Shown here in pieces: positions 1 through 8,028 of a stretch of 13,734 nt of DNA. The notes beneath the pieces are model-generated. The model had not been told where the DNA came from. It saw only the letters and a list, made by a program, of their open reading frames with translations, and ran no database searches. The DNA comes from an uncultured Haemophilus sp. (GTDB lineage Bacteria; Pseudomonadota; Gammaproteobacteria; Enterobacterales; Pasteurellaceae): the NCBI RefSeq assembly GCF_905207935.1, contig NZ_CAJLNI010000047.1:1-13734 (forward strand), in the 5' to 3' direction. A program made the translations under genes and the position numbers. Numbering within the stretch: the first letter of the stretch is position 1; each line of letters opens with the position of its first letter.

Positions 1-520
1 AACGTTGTGCTTGTTGATTTACGTTCTTGCTGTAATACAAGTAATCAAGGAAAGCGTCACTTAACAACACATCATAGGTGAGTCCACCCGTTTTTTCAGC
101 ATTATGTAAATTGACTAACGATTGAGCTGAACGTTTAGAAATACCAGATGCCACCATGGCTGCATATTCACGTAGGAATTGTTTCTCAGCCGCCTTGTCT
201 TTCCACATAAGGTCATATTTATTATCGGCATATAATTTAGCCAAAATTGGTTTGAACTGTAGATTTTGTTCACCAATTTCATGCGTTAATGACATCTCTA
301 GCATCGCTTGCTTTTCAGCGGCAAGACGAGCTTGATCTTCTTTAATTTCAGCTTCAAGTTTTGCTCGCTCTTCTGGACTTAATTTAGACATATCAACGCC
401 TTTATTTTCGGCTTGTTGAGGCTGTCCAACTGTTTTGGCCCATTCAGCTAATGCACAACCTGACGTCATCATTGATAATGATAAGACTAATGCGCTTAAT
501 TTCATTGTTCCTTTTAACAT
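1..520 (-). CDS. YcbB-like LD-transpeptidase family protein, N-terminal part (cut by window edge)
   Basis: This is the first 173 codons of a gene that leaves the window at base 1. The product looks like the N-terminal scaffold region of a YcbB/LdtD-type peptidoglycan LD-transpeptidase. A signal-like segment (MKLSALVLSLSMM...) is followed by a charged stretch rich in Glu, Lys and Ala. Then come the family-like pieces LYADNKYDLMWKD and LTYDVLLSDAFLDYLYY. The catalytic YkuD domain, with its Cys and His, would lie outside the window, so activity cannot be judged. I chose the ATG at 520 because AAGG lies 7 nt upstream. The ATG at 505 has AGGA only 3 nt away but gives a more typical signal peptide. 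Residues TSGC resemble a poor lipobox and ALA-E resembles a signal peptidase I site, so lipoprotein status is open. The gene lies downstream of prc, as in H. influenzae. Family assignment rests on partial motifs and on synteny. Confidence 0.72.
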   Translation of the reverse strand, partial: MLKGTMKLSALVLSLSMMTSGCALAEWAKTVGQPQQAENKGVDMSKLSPEERAKLEAEIKEDQARLAAEKQAMLEMSLTHEIGEQNLQFKPILAKLYADNKYDLMWKDKAAEKQFLREYAAMVASGISKRSAQSLVNLHNAEKTGGLTYDVLLSDAFLDYLYYSKNVNQQAQR

Positions 521-544
521 TGCTGTACCTTTAAAAATATTCAT

Positions 545-592
545 AAAAAATAACCGCACTTCAGTTTTTTTCATCTGCCAAAGTGCGGTCAA
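545..592 (-). terminator. USS-pair terminator after proQ-prc
   Basis: Two complete uptake sequences lie head to head: ACCGCACTT at 553-561 and AAGTGCGGT at 581-589. Read on the minus strand they form a 9-bp stem followed by TTATTTTTT, a Rho-independent terminator shape. It starts about 10 nt past the prc stop, and the next gene starts within 25 nt of it. Confidence 0.82.
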
Positions 593-600
593 AATAATCA

Positions 601-2670
601 TTATTTTGTTGCTTTTGCCGCTTCTTGTTTTATTTCAGCATCCACTTTTTGTTGATTAGCATTGAGTTTAACTAAATCAGCTGCCATTTTTTCCGCTTCT
701 TTTAAGAAGAAATCTGGCGCTTCATAGTCTTTTGGTAAATCATCAATATCTTTTAATGCTTTTTTACCTTCGCGTTTAAAACGATCATTTAAATCTTTTA
801 AACGTCTCGCATCATCTTTGTCATTTTCCGCTTTGCGTTCTTGGAAATTCAATGATAAGAATTTACGCTCACGACGTTCATCACGGATTTTAAGATCTTC
901 ATTTAAAGCAATAAATTCAGGATCTTTTGCAATACGCTCAAGATGTTTTTCATTTAATGGTTCAACATCTTTACGCGCTTTGTTGGTTTCAGAATAAGTC
1001 GCCGGTGGAATTTTATCCCAAGGCAATGCGTTATCTTCTTTTTCTTCACCAATTTCTTTTGCATCAATAATTTCAGGGAAATTAATATCTGCTGCTACAC
1101 CTTTTAATTGGGTTGAACCACCATTAATTCGATAGAATTTTTGGATAGTATATTGCAACACACCAAGTGGTGTTTGGTCTAAATCATAAACAAAGTTTAA
1201 TGAACGACTTTGTTGTACCGTACCTTTACCAAAGGTATTTTGCCCAATAATGATACCACGATTGTAATCTTGCATTGCGGCAGCAAAAATTTCAGAGGCA
1301 GATGCACTGAAACGATTAATCATTACCAGCAATGGCCCTTTATATTGTTGAGCATTATCATCATCTTCGTGTACACGAATACGTTGATAAGCATCACGAA
1401 CTTGAACCACCGGACCATCAGTAATGAATAAACCACTCAATGCGACGGCTTCTGTTAAAGCACCACCGCCATTTTCACGAAGATCCACAATTAAAGCGCC
1501 AATTTTTTTCTTCTCAGCATCTACTAATAATTTTTTCACATCATCAGTTAAGCCAATATAGAAACTTGGGATTTTAATGACACCAACTGTTTCACCATCT
1601 ACTTTAGAAACAGTGAGTTTTGCTGCTTGGTCTTCAATACGTACTTTATCGCGCACTAAAGTGACAATACGGCTTTTTCCACCTTTTGCAGGTTCAATTT
1701 CAAGACGAACTTTTGTTCCTTTTTTACCTTTGATTTTGTCAACGATATCTTCTAAACGCCAACCGATAATATCTTCGATTTCGCCTTTTTCTTGACCAAC
1801 ACCAATAATTTTATCGCCTGCTTGTAATTTTTTACTGCGTTCAGCCGGTGCTCCTGGTACTAAAGACTTGATGCTGGTTTCGTCTTCTTCAGATTGTAAT
1901 GTCGCACCAATTCCTTCTAAGGAAAGATTCATACTTTCATTAAAGCTTTTTGCAGTACGCGGAGCAAGGTAGCTTGTATGCGGATCGATTTCTCGAGCAA
2001 AGGCATTAATATAAATCTGAACAATGTCATCAGCTTTGGTTTGAGTTAGTCGACGAATGGCTAAATTGTAACGTTTAGTTAGTTTTTCTTTAATTTCAGG
2101 CCATTTTTTATCTTTTAATTTCAGGCTGATTACATCATTTTTGACACGTTCTTCCCAAAGCTTATTGGCTTCTTCTTCCGTTGCTGGGAACGCAGCTTTT
2201 TCACGATCGATCTCAATTTGATCATTACCTTTTAAATCAGGTTCTTGATCTAATAAAGATAATGCATAAGCATAACGCTCATAACGGCGTTTCATCATCA
2301 GATCGTAAATAGCAAATGCCGCAGAAAGATCGCCTTCATTAAGTTGATCATCTAATTTAGAACCATATTTAGCACGTAAATCATCAATATCTGATTTTAA
2401 AAAGGTGTTATGGCTGTAATCTAAACTTTTAATATAACGATCAAAAATCTTTTCGGAAAAGGCGTCATCAAGCTGAAATTTACGATAATGTGATTGGGTT
2501 AAACGTGTTGTTGCACGCTTTGTTGCTAACTGATTTGCATCAGTTGCCGAAGGAGTCGTAATATCGCTTTGCTTTAATTTCGGCTGCACAGCAAAAGTGT
2601 CAGACGAATGAAGAAATAACGCACCTAAAATTGCTGTCGCAATAAGACTTTTGGTTGTATGTAATTTCAT
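601..2670 (-). CDS. prc: Tail-specific periplasmic protease Prc (Tsp), carboxy-terminal processing peptidase S41
   Basis: Prc is a periplasmic serine protease that recognises nonpolar C-termini. In E. coli it trims PBP3 (FtsI), degrades the cell-wall hydrolase MepS with the lipoprotein NlpI, and removes ssrA-tagged exported proteins. The 689-residue product matches the usual length of about 680. It has a signal peptide (about 1-27), an N-terminal helical domain, a PDZ domain (about 250-335), the S41 core (about 355-530) and a charged helical C-terminus. The Ser-Lys dyad is visible: Ser457 in FSASASE and Lys482 in FGKGTVQQ, 25 residues apart as in E. coli Prc, with Asp468 between them. The ATG at 2670 has AAAGG 4 nt upstream. 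It sits 28 bp downstream of proQ in the same direction, the arrangement seen in E. coli, so the two are probably co-transcribed. I see no defect in the gene. Confidence 0.97.
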   Translation of the reverse strand: MKLHTTKSLIATAILGALFLHSSDTFAVQPKLKQSDITTPSATDANQLATKRATTRLTQSHYRKFQLDDAFSEKIFDRYIKSLDYSHNTFLKSDIDDLRAKYGSKLDDQLNEGDLSAAFAIYDLMMKRRYERYAYALSLLDQEPDLKGNDQIEIDREKAAFPATEEEANKLWEERVKNDVISLKLKDKKWPEIKEKLTKRYNLAIRRLTQTKADDIVQIYINAFAREIDPHTSYLAPRTAKSFNESMNLSLEGIGATLQSEEDETSIKSLVPGAPAERSKKLQAGDKIIGVGQEKGEIEDIIGWRLEDIVDKIKGKKGTKVRLEIEPAKGGKSRIVTLVRDKVRIEDQAAKLTVSKVDGETVGVIKIPSFYIGLTDDVKKLLVDAEKKKIGALIVDLRENGGGALTEAVALSGLFITDGPVVQVRDAYQRIRVHEDDDNAQQYKGPLLVMINRFSASASEIFAAAMQDYNRGIIIGQNTFGKGTVQQSRSLNFVYDLDQTPLGVLQYTIQKFYRINGGSTQLKGVAADINFPEIIDAKEIGEEKEDNALPWDKIPPATYSETNKARKDVEPLNEKHLERIAKDPEFIALNEDLKIRDERRERKFLSLNFQERKAENDKDDARRLKDLNDRFKREGKKALKDIDDLPKDYEAPDFFLKEAEKMAADLVKLNANQQKVDAEIKQEAAKATK

Positions 2671-2698
2671 TTAACCTTTCCCGATAAGAAATAAATTA

Positions 2699-3346
2699 TT
2701 AGGCAAATAAACGATCTGCGGTGACTGTCATCACTAAACCATTTTCAAGTTCTACGCGAGCACCGTCTTTTTCTACATTTAATACCGTCGCATTTTTTGC
2801 TTGTTCAGCCACTTTTACTTTCACTTTGCTACCCGCAGAAAGTGTTGTGAAATCAACCGCACTTAGTTTTACTTGTGGTGCTTTCGGTTTGCGAGTTGTT
2901 TGATTTGCATTTGGTTTACGAGCAGGACGTTTTTGTTGTGCTTTTTTCGTTGCTAATTCTGCTTTACGTTTTTCTGCAAATTTGGTTTTTGCTTCTGCTA
3001 ATTGTTGAGCCGCATGAGAAACGTGTTCTGCGTCTAATACACCAGCAGGGTTGCCGTATAAATCCACACGCTCAGCACCTTCGCGACAGCCATGTAAATA
3101 GCGCCAGTTGGAGGTGTATTGACGTAAAGCCTGACGTAATTGAGTTTTGCTGACACGTTCATCATCTTTTAATGCTTCAGCAAGATCTTGGAAAAGACCA
3201 ATTTTTAATGGTTTTGCTTCACCTTCTGCAATAAAGCAAAGCGGGAATTTTTCCACAAGATATGCAATGATCGCTTTTGTATCAGTTAATTTTTGAACGC
3301 CTTCAGCATTATTTTCAACTTGGGCTTCAACTTGAGAATCTGTCAT
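2699..3346 (-). CDS. proQ: RNA chaperone ProQ
   Basis: ProQ is a cytoplasmic RNA-binding protein of the FinO family. It binds structured small RNAs and mRNA 3' ends, and was first found through its effect on the osmoregulatory transporter ProP. The 215-residue product has the FinO-like domain at about 20-125, with the motifs KPLKIGLFQDL and LRQALRQYTSNWRYLHGC. A Lys/Ala-rich linker follows at about 118-160. A small Tudor/SH3-like C-terminal domain begins near LSAGSKVKVKVAEQ. E. coli ProQ is 232 residues with the same layout. The start at 3346 has AGGA about 10 nt upstream, which is rather far. The gene contains one exact USS (2856-2864) in its coding sequence. It heads the proQ-prc operon and is divergent from letA, as in E. 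coli, where yebR intervenes. Confidence 0.95.
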   Translation of the reverse strand: MTDSQVEAQVENNAEGVQKLTDTKAIIAYLVEKFPLCFIAEGEAKPLKIGLFQDLAEALKDDERVSKTQLRQALRQYTSNWRYLHGCREGAERVDLYGNPAGVLDAEHVSHAAQQLAEAKTKFAEKRKAELATKKAQQKRPARKPNANQTTRKPKAPQVKLSAVDFTTLSAGSKVKVKVAEQAKNATVLNVEKDGARVELENGLVMTVTADRLFA

Positions 3347-3384
3347 TTCTGAGTTTTCCTAGGATAAAAAATAAAAACTTGCAC

Positions 3385-3414
3385 AGTTTACCGCACTTTT
3401 ATAAGGATTGACAA
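3385..3414 (-). promoter_or_regulatory. Candidate sigma70 promoter for proQ-prc
   Basis: On the minus strand, TTGTCA (3409-3414) is separated by 18 bp from TAAACT (3385-3390). The spacer contains an exact USS (3390-3398). Hexamer matches are 5/6 and 4/6. Position, about 40 nt before the proQ start, fits, but this is inference only. Confidence 0.45.
3390..3398. repeat. Haemophilus-type DNA uptake sequence (USS), one of eleven
   Basis: ACCGCACTT is the complement of the core AAGTGCGGT. Exact copies start at 553, 581, 2856, 3390, 7428, 7448, 8982, 9480, 9527, 10625 and 11196. Six are in three inverted pairs at terminators. Three are in leaders (proQ, kdsD, dinB) and two in coding sequence (proQ and the exported protein). 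None lies beyond 11204. Confidence 0.92.
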
Positions 3415-3457
3415 TGGTTGGACAGAATAATTCCGTTTCTAACTCTAAATGAATAAC

Positions 3458-3503
3458 TTCACAAATTCCCTTAATTCAGGCTAAAATAGTCCACCTTTAT
3501 AAT
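3458..3503 (+). promoter_or_regulatory. Overlapping candidate promoters for letA-letB
   Basis: Two sigma70-like promoters overlap here. One is TTCACA (3458-3463), 18 bp, TAAAAT (3482-3487). The other is TTCAGG (3475-3480), 17 bp, TATAAT (3498-3503). The second has a perfect -10 but would start transcription only a few bases before the letA ATG at 3517, giving an almost leaderless message. No good Shine-Dalgarno sequence lies before that ATG. Confidence 0.45.
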
Positions 3504-3516
3504 TTCTGAAAACATA

Positions 3517-4770
3517 ATGACAAAAACACCTGATTTTACTCATGCCACTTATAGACTAGTGCGTTGCATTGGATGCGATGCAACGGTGTCTGTTCGTCGT
3601 CCGCAAGCGGGGGAGTACGCTCAATGTCCTCGTTGCCATCAGAAATTGCAATCGGGCAGTCGTTGGTCACTTAAACGTTGTTCATTAATCGCCCTTTCTA
3701 TCTTAATTTTAATGCCATTTGCTTTAGGCTATCCTTTATTGAGCTTAGATTTACTAGGTACTAAAATTGATGCTTCTGTTTGGAAAGGAATTTGGAAAAT
3801 GGCAGTAGAGGGATATTCCTATACTGCATTTATGATTTTTATCTGTGCTGTTTTAATGCCTGTATCTTTTGCGATTTTAGTCATTATGTTGCAGCTTTCT
3901 AAATTACTCAAAATTAAGCCTCGTAATGTCTTATTATTTGTGGGATATATTAAGCCTTGGGTCATGTTTGACGTATATTTAGTTGCACTCGGTGTTACCA
4001 TGTTTAAAGTGCGCGAATATGCCACTTTAGAAGTGGATGTGTATTTAATTGCTTTTGTTTTTACTGCACTTTTAACCACTTTATTGTTCATTAAAATTAA
4101 TTTAGATGACTTATGGCATGATTTTTATCCCGAGCAGAAACCGGTTACCAAAAGCGATAAACCGTTAGAACTTTGTACTGCCTGTGATTACACTTTTTTT
4201 AAAGAAGATCAAGAATACGATCACCGTCATCGTGCAATTTGCCCACGTTGTGCATCGCTTATTGAAATACCAGATAGTGTAAAATTACAACGCGTTTGGG
4301 CGACATTAGTGGCGGGGATTATTATGCTTTTCCCGGCAAACTTGCTTCCAATATCTGGCGTTTATTTAACAGGAAGTTTGTCACAAGATACCTTGATGTC
4401 GGGCGTGATGTCATTTATAAGCATGGGCAGCTATTTTGTTGCTTTCGTGGTATTCTTCGCCAGTATTTTTGTGCCCGTAAGCAAAATCCTGATTATGTTG
4501 TATTTACTGGCAAGCGTGCATTTTAAATGGCGACATTCAATTAAATGGCAAATGCGGCTATTACATATCATTCACTTTGTAGGACGTTGGTCAATGCTGG
4601 ATCTTTTTGTGCTAGCCTTGATGATGTCTCTAGTAACACGCGGACAGATTATTAATTTTACTGTAGGCCCTGCGGCATTTTATTTCGGTGCAGCAGTGTT
4701 TTTAACTATGATTTCAACTTCACAGTTTGATAGTCGATTAATTTGGAAAATTTATGACAGAAAACAATAA
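3517..4770 (+). CDS. letA: Lipid-transport inner-membrane protein LetA (YebS, PqiA family)
   Basis: LetA is the inner-membrane partner of the MCE tunnel protein LetB and takes part in lipid movement between inner and outer membranes. The 417-residue product has two halves, each with a zinc-ribbon-like module followed by a membrane domain. Cys17/Cys20 and Cys37/Cys40 (CIGC, CPRC) form the first module, and Cys220/Cys223 and Cys242/Cys245 (CTAC, CPRC) the second. Hydrophobic segments cluster at about 55-80, 100-130, 145-195, 260-285, 300-340 and 355-405. Older annotation would call it paraquat-inducible protein A. I prefer LetA because the partner gene has seven MCE domains, as in YebT, and not three as in PqiB. 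The ATG at 3517 lacks a clear ribosome-binding site. The gene overlaps letB by 17 nt, which suggests coupled translation. Confidence 0.9.
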   Translation: MTKTPDFTHATYRLVRCIGCDATVSVRRPQAGEYAQCPRCHQKLQSGSRWSLKRCSLIALSILILMPFALGYPLLSLDLLGTKIDASVWKGIWKMAVEGYSYTAFMIFICAVLMPVSFAILVIMLQLSKLLKIKPRNVLLFVGYIKPWVMFDVYLVALGVTMFKVREYATLEVDVYLIAFVFTALLTTLLFIKINLDDLWHDFYPEQKPVTKSDKPLELCTACDYTFFKEDQEYDHRHRAICPRCASLIEIPDSVKLQRVWATLVAGIIMLFPANLLPISGVYLTGSLSQDTLMSGVMSFISMGSYFVAFVVFFASIFVPVSKILIMLYLLASVHFKWRHSIKWQMRLLHIIHFVGRWSMLDLFVLALMMSLVTRGQIINFTVGPAAFYFGAAVFLTMISTSQFDSRLIWKIYDRKQ

Positions 4771-7411
4771 ACCAGAATCTCAATCTATTGATGAGCAATC
4801 TAATAATGTGGAAGCGTTATTACGTAAGAATAAACGCATCTCACCGTTTTGGTTGTTACCTTTTATTGCATTATGTATTGGTGCCATTTTATTTTTCCAA
4901 ATTGTGCAAGAACAAGGAAAGATGATTACGATTACATTTTCTAATGGTGCGGGGTTGGTTGCAGATAAAACACCGATTCGCTATCAAGGTTTGCAAATTG
5001 GTGTTGTGAAGAAGGTTAACTTTACTGACAATATGCAAAAAGTGAAAGTTGAGGCAAGCATTCATTCTGAAGCCACCGATGTGTTAAAGAAAAATACTAA
5101 ATTTTGGCTTGTGCAACCGAGCGTATCGCTCGCGGGGATTTCGGGTTTAGACTCTTTAGTTTCAGGAAATTATATTACGCTCCAGCCAGGTGATGGTGAC
5201 TCTGAAGATGAATTTATTGCGGAAGAGCAAGGTCCTATTGCGCAAGTCAATCCAGGGGATTTGTTAATTCATTTAATTTCAGATGATTTAGGTTCAATTT
5301 CGATTGGTGCTTCTGTGTATTTCAAAAAAATGCCAGTCGGGAAAATTTATGATTACCGATTTAATAAAGACAATAAAGTTGAAATTGATGTAGTAATTGA
5401 TAAGGCCTTTGCGCATTTTGTGAAGAAAGATTCACGTTTCTGGAATATTAGCGGTATTAACGCCAATATTAATTCATCCGGTATGAATGTGTCGGTGGAA
5501 AGTTTAAATGCGGTGGTGCAAGGTGCCGTATCATTCGATTCGCCATCAGATAGCCCGCAAGCGGTGACTAATAGCAATTATATCCTTTATTCTAATTTAC
5601 AAGCGGCTAAACGCGGGATTGAAGTTGAGGTGACTCTACCTGTTTCAGCCGGTTTACAAGCAGGACAAACTTCAGTTTATTATGGTGATGAGCAAGTTGG
5701 TTTGCTTTCGTCTTTAAGAACAGTCGAAAACAATGAAGATATTTTACAAGGGACATTATTAATTGAGCCAAGCCAGGCAAATCTCTTAAAAACCAATACA
5801 CATATTGTATTAAAAAATCGTAAGTTAGATTTAGGCGATATTGCTAACCCACAGAAATTCTTCCGTGGTGATTATTTCGAAATTATTCCAGGAAGTGGGG
5901 AAAGCAAAACGCAATTCGAAGTCATTCGAGAAAATGAGTTATTACTCAAAGCACCAAATACCTTGGTTTTGACCTTAACGGCACCAGAGACTTATGGTAT
6001 CGCGGAAGGACAATCGGTGTTTTATAACAATATTGCCATTGGGCAAATTGTGAAACAGCACTTGAATGTTGATGGTGTCAAATTTGAAGTGGCGATTGCA
6101 TCAGAATATCGCAATCTTATTCATGAAAACACCCAGTTTGTCGCTGCCTCTAATTTTGATGTGAGTTTGGGTATTGATGGCTTACGTTTTGAATCTGCAA
6201 CACCATCAAAATGGTTGCAAGGTGGCGTGCGTGTCTTAGCGAAAAAAGGAAGTGGCGCACCGCATTCTACCTATCCACTTTATAAGGATATTAGCAGTGC
6301 AGAAACAGGCGTTACGGGCAACTTAGTGAATCCAACGATTGTGTTACATTCCACTAATTTGCCAAGTATTAGCAAAGGTTCTGTGGTGCTTTATCGTCAG
6401 TTTGAAGTGGGTAAAATTATTAACGTAAGACCGAAAGCTAATAATTTTGATATTGATGTGTATATTTATCCGGCTTATCAAGATCTTCTGACAGATAAAA
6501 GCGTATTCTGGGTTGAAAGTGCGGCACAGATTGATATTACGCCGAAAGGCATTAGTATCCAGGCTTCACCGGTTGCGCGATCATTAAAAGGCGCAATTAG
6601 TTTTGATAATACGGGTTCAGGCAAAAATAAAACACTTTATCCAAGTGAATTGAGAGCTAAATCAGCGGGGCAAGTGATTACGTTAATAACAGATGATGCA
6701 ACGGCTTTAAGTAAAGGAATGAGTTTGCGTTATCTTGGTATGAATGTTGGTGAAGTTGAGCAGATTGCCCTTGATCAAAAAACAAATCGTATCACAGCAA
6801 AAGCATTAATTAACCCAAGTTATATGGGGATGATTGCAAAAGAGGGGACTGTATTTAAAGTGATTTCCCCACAAATCTCAGCGGGTGGAATTGAAAACTT
6901 AGATAGCCTTTTACAGCCTTACATTGATATTGAGTTAGGCAAAGGTCCATCAAAAACACAGTTTAATTTAGCGCAAACCGCACAACCTCGAAATAAATAC
7001 AGCAATGGCGTGCCATTTATTTTGGAAACCAGTGATGCGATGAATTTAACGGAAGGCTCACCAGTACTTTATCGTGGTGTTGAAGTGGGAACCGTTCGTA
7101 AGTTTGAATTGAATTCTTTAGGCGATCGTGTGTTGGTACATATTGCGATTACACCAAAATATCAACATTTGGTACGTAAAAATTCAGAATTCTGGGTTTC
7201 ATCGGGTTATGATTTTAATCTTGGTTGGAAAGGCGCAGAGTTTAATACCGGTAGTGTACAACAATTGCTGAAAGGCGGTATTTCGTTCTCGACTCCATCG
7301 GGTACGATCGTTCAACCACAAGCGACGGCAAATCAGCGCTTTATGTTACAAGTGAAGAAACCAGCTGAAGCACCGACTTGGAATTCAGGTGCTTTACCGG
7401 CAAATCAATAA
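4754..7411 (+). CDS. letB: Seven-MCE-domain intermembrane lipid tunnel protein LetB (YebT)
   Basis: LetB spans the periplasm as a stacked hexameric tube that carries lipids between the membranes and supports outer-membrane integrity. The 885-residue product starts with a short cytoplasmic tail and one transmembrane helix (about 31-52). Seven MCE repeats follow, beginning near residues 57, 170, 288, 400, 525, 638 and 753. Each opens with a beta strand, then the pattern 'G-S-V-x-Y-x-x-x-x-V-G'; examples are KTPIRYQGLQIGVV in repeat 1 and GSPVLYRGVEVGTV in repeat 7. E. coli LetB is 877 residues with seven domains, while PqiB has three, so this is LetB. The ATG lies inside the end of letA, in another frame. 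The gene ends 11 nt before a strong terminator. No truncation is visible. Confidence 0.94.
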   Translation: MTENNKPESQSIDEQSNNVEALLRKNKRISPFWLLPFIALCIGAILFFQIVQEQGKMITITFSNGAGLVADKTPIRYQGLQIGVVKKVNFTDNMQKVKVEASIHSEATDVLKKNTKFWLVQPSVSLAGISGLDSLVSGNYITLQPGDGDSEDEFIAEEQGPIAQVNPGDLLIHLISDDLGSISIGASVYFKKMPVGKIYDYRFNKDNKVEIDVVIDKAFAHFVKKDSRFWNISGINANINSSGMNVSVESLNAVVQGAVSFDSPSDSPQAVTNSNYILYSNLQAAKRGIEVEVTLPVSAGLQAGQTSVYYGDEQVGLLSSLRTVENNEDILQGTLLIEPSQANLLKTNTHIVLKNRKLDLGDIANPQKFFRGDYFEIIPGSGESKTQFEVIRENELLLKAPNTLVLTLTAPETYGIAEGQSVFYNNIAIGQIVKQHLNVDGVKFEVAIASEYRNLIHENTQFVAASNFDVSLGIDGLRFESATPSKWLQGGVRVLAKKGSGAPHSTYPLYKDISSAETGVTGNLVNPTIVLHSTNLPSISKGSVVLYRQFEVGKIINVRPKANNFDIDVYIYPAYQDLLTDKSVFWVESAAQIDITPKGISIQASPVARSLKGAISFDNTGSGKNKTLYPSELRAKSAGQVITLITDDATALSKGMSLRYLGMNVGEVEQIALDQKTNRITAKALINPSYMGMIAKEGTVFKVISPQISAGGIENLDSLLQPYIDIELGKGPSKTQFNLAQTAQPRNKYSNGVPFILETSDAMNLTEGSPVLYRGVEVGTVRKFELNSLGDRVLVHIAITPKYQHLVRKNSEFWVSSGYDFNLGWKGAEFNTGSVQQLLKGGISFSTPSGTIVQPQATANQRFMLQVKKPAEAPTWNSGALPANQ

Positions 7412-7422
7412 AACATAAAAAG

Positions 7423-7465
7423 AAATAACCGCACTTTTGAATCATCAAAGTGCGGTTATTTTTTT
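7423..7465. terminator. Bidirectional USS-pair terminator between letB and kdsC
   Basis: A perfect 15-bp inverted repeat (7423-7437 with 7447-7461) contains two exact USS copies (7428-7436 and 7448-7456). It is followed on the plus strand by a T run through 7465. On the minus strand, A/T-rich flanks give a similar though weaker U-tract. It lies between the convergent ends of letB and kdsC and can serve both. Confidence 0.9.
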
Positions 7466-7482
7466 AGGTGTTTTGAGTCGTG

Positions 7483-8028
7483 CTATTGCCCCATATTTTT
7501 GACTGATTTTAAAAAGCCTTTGGCTGAAGTATAGACTTCATCTTTGCCCTGAGCATGTAAAATCATATCGGACATTTCTCGGAAAGCACCTTTCCCGCCT
7601 CCAAGTGCAAGCACATAATCCACGGCATTTTGCACATAAGGTGCAGAATCTGCCACGGCAAAAGAAAGGCCACAGGTTGCAAAAGCGGGGAGATCTACGC
7701 TGTCATCACCAATATAGGCAGTTTGTTCAGCAGTCGCACCGGCTTGTTTCATGAGATCCAAACAAGCACTTTCTTTTTCAAGCTTACCTAAAAAGAACAA
7801 TTTAATTCCGAGATCGCTAATTCGCTTACGCAGGATCGCCGAATCTCTGCCCGATAATACGGCTACTTGAATACCTGCATCCATCAACATTTTGACACCA
7901 AGTCCATCGCGCACATGGAAACTTTTAATCGCTTCGCCATTTGCATCATAATGGAGTAGCCCGTCAGTTAATACGCCATCGACATCGGTGATGACCAATT
8001 TAATTTTCTTTAATTTTTCGTTAATCAT
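7483..8028 (-). CDS. kdsC: 3-deoxy-D-manno-octulosonate 8-phosphate phosphatase KdsC
   Basis: KdsC hydrolyses Kdo 8-phosphate to Kdo and phosphate, the last step before CMP activation of this lipopolysaccharide core sugar. It is a cytoplasmic HAD-family phosphatase without a large cap domain and works as a tetramer. The 181 residues match the family; the H. influenzae homologue YrbI/HI1679 is about 180. HAD motifs are visible: DVDGVLTDG with nucleophile Asp15 and Asp17, LSGRDS with Ser59, Lys82 in GKLEKES, and GDDSVDLP with Asp108/Asp109. The start overlaps the kdsD stop by one base (TAATG), implying translational coupling. Unlike E. coli, no lptC-lptA-lptB follows; a terminator does. Confidence 0.97.
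   Translation of the reverse strand: MINEKLKKIKLVITDVDGVLTDGLLHYDANGEAIKSFHVRDGLGVKMLMDAGIQVAVLSGRDSAILRKRISDLGIKLFFLGKLEKESACLDLMKQAGATAEQTAYIGDDSVDLPAFATCGLSFAVADSAPYVQNAVDYVLALGGGKGAFREMSDMILHAQGKDEVYTSAKGFLKSVKNMGQ

Noticed and set aside
435..659. Plus-strand open frame of 74 codons
   Set aside because: It is antisense to the LD-transpeptidase start and the prc end and runs through a terminator hairpin.
3517..7411. Annotation as PqiA-PqiB (paraquat-inducible)
   Set aside because: PqiB has three MCE domains and about 546 residues; this partner has seven and 885, matching LetB/YebT.
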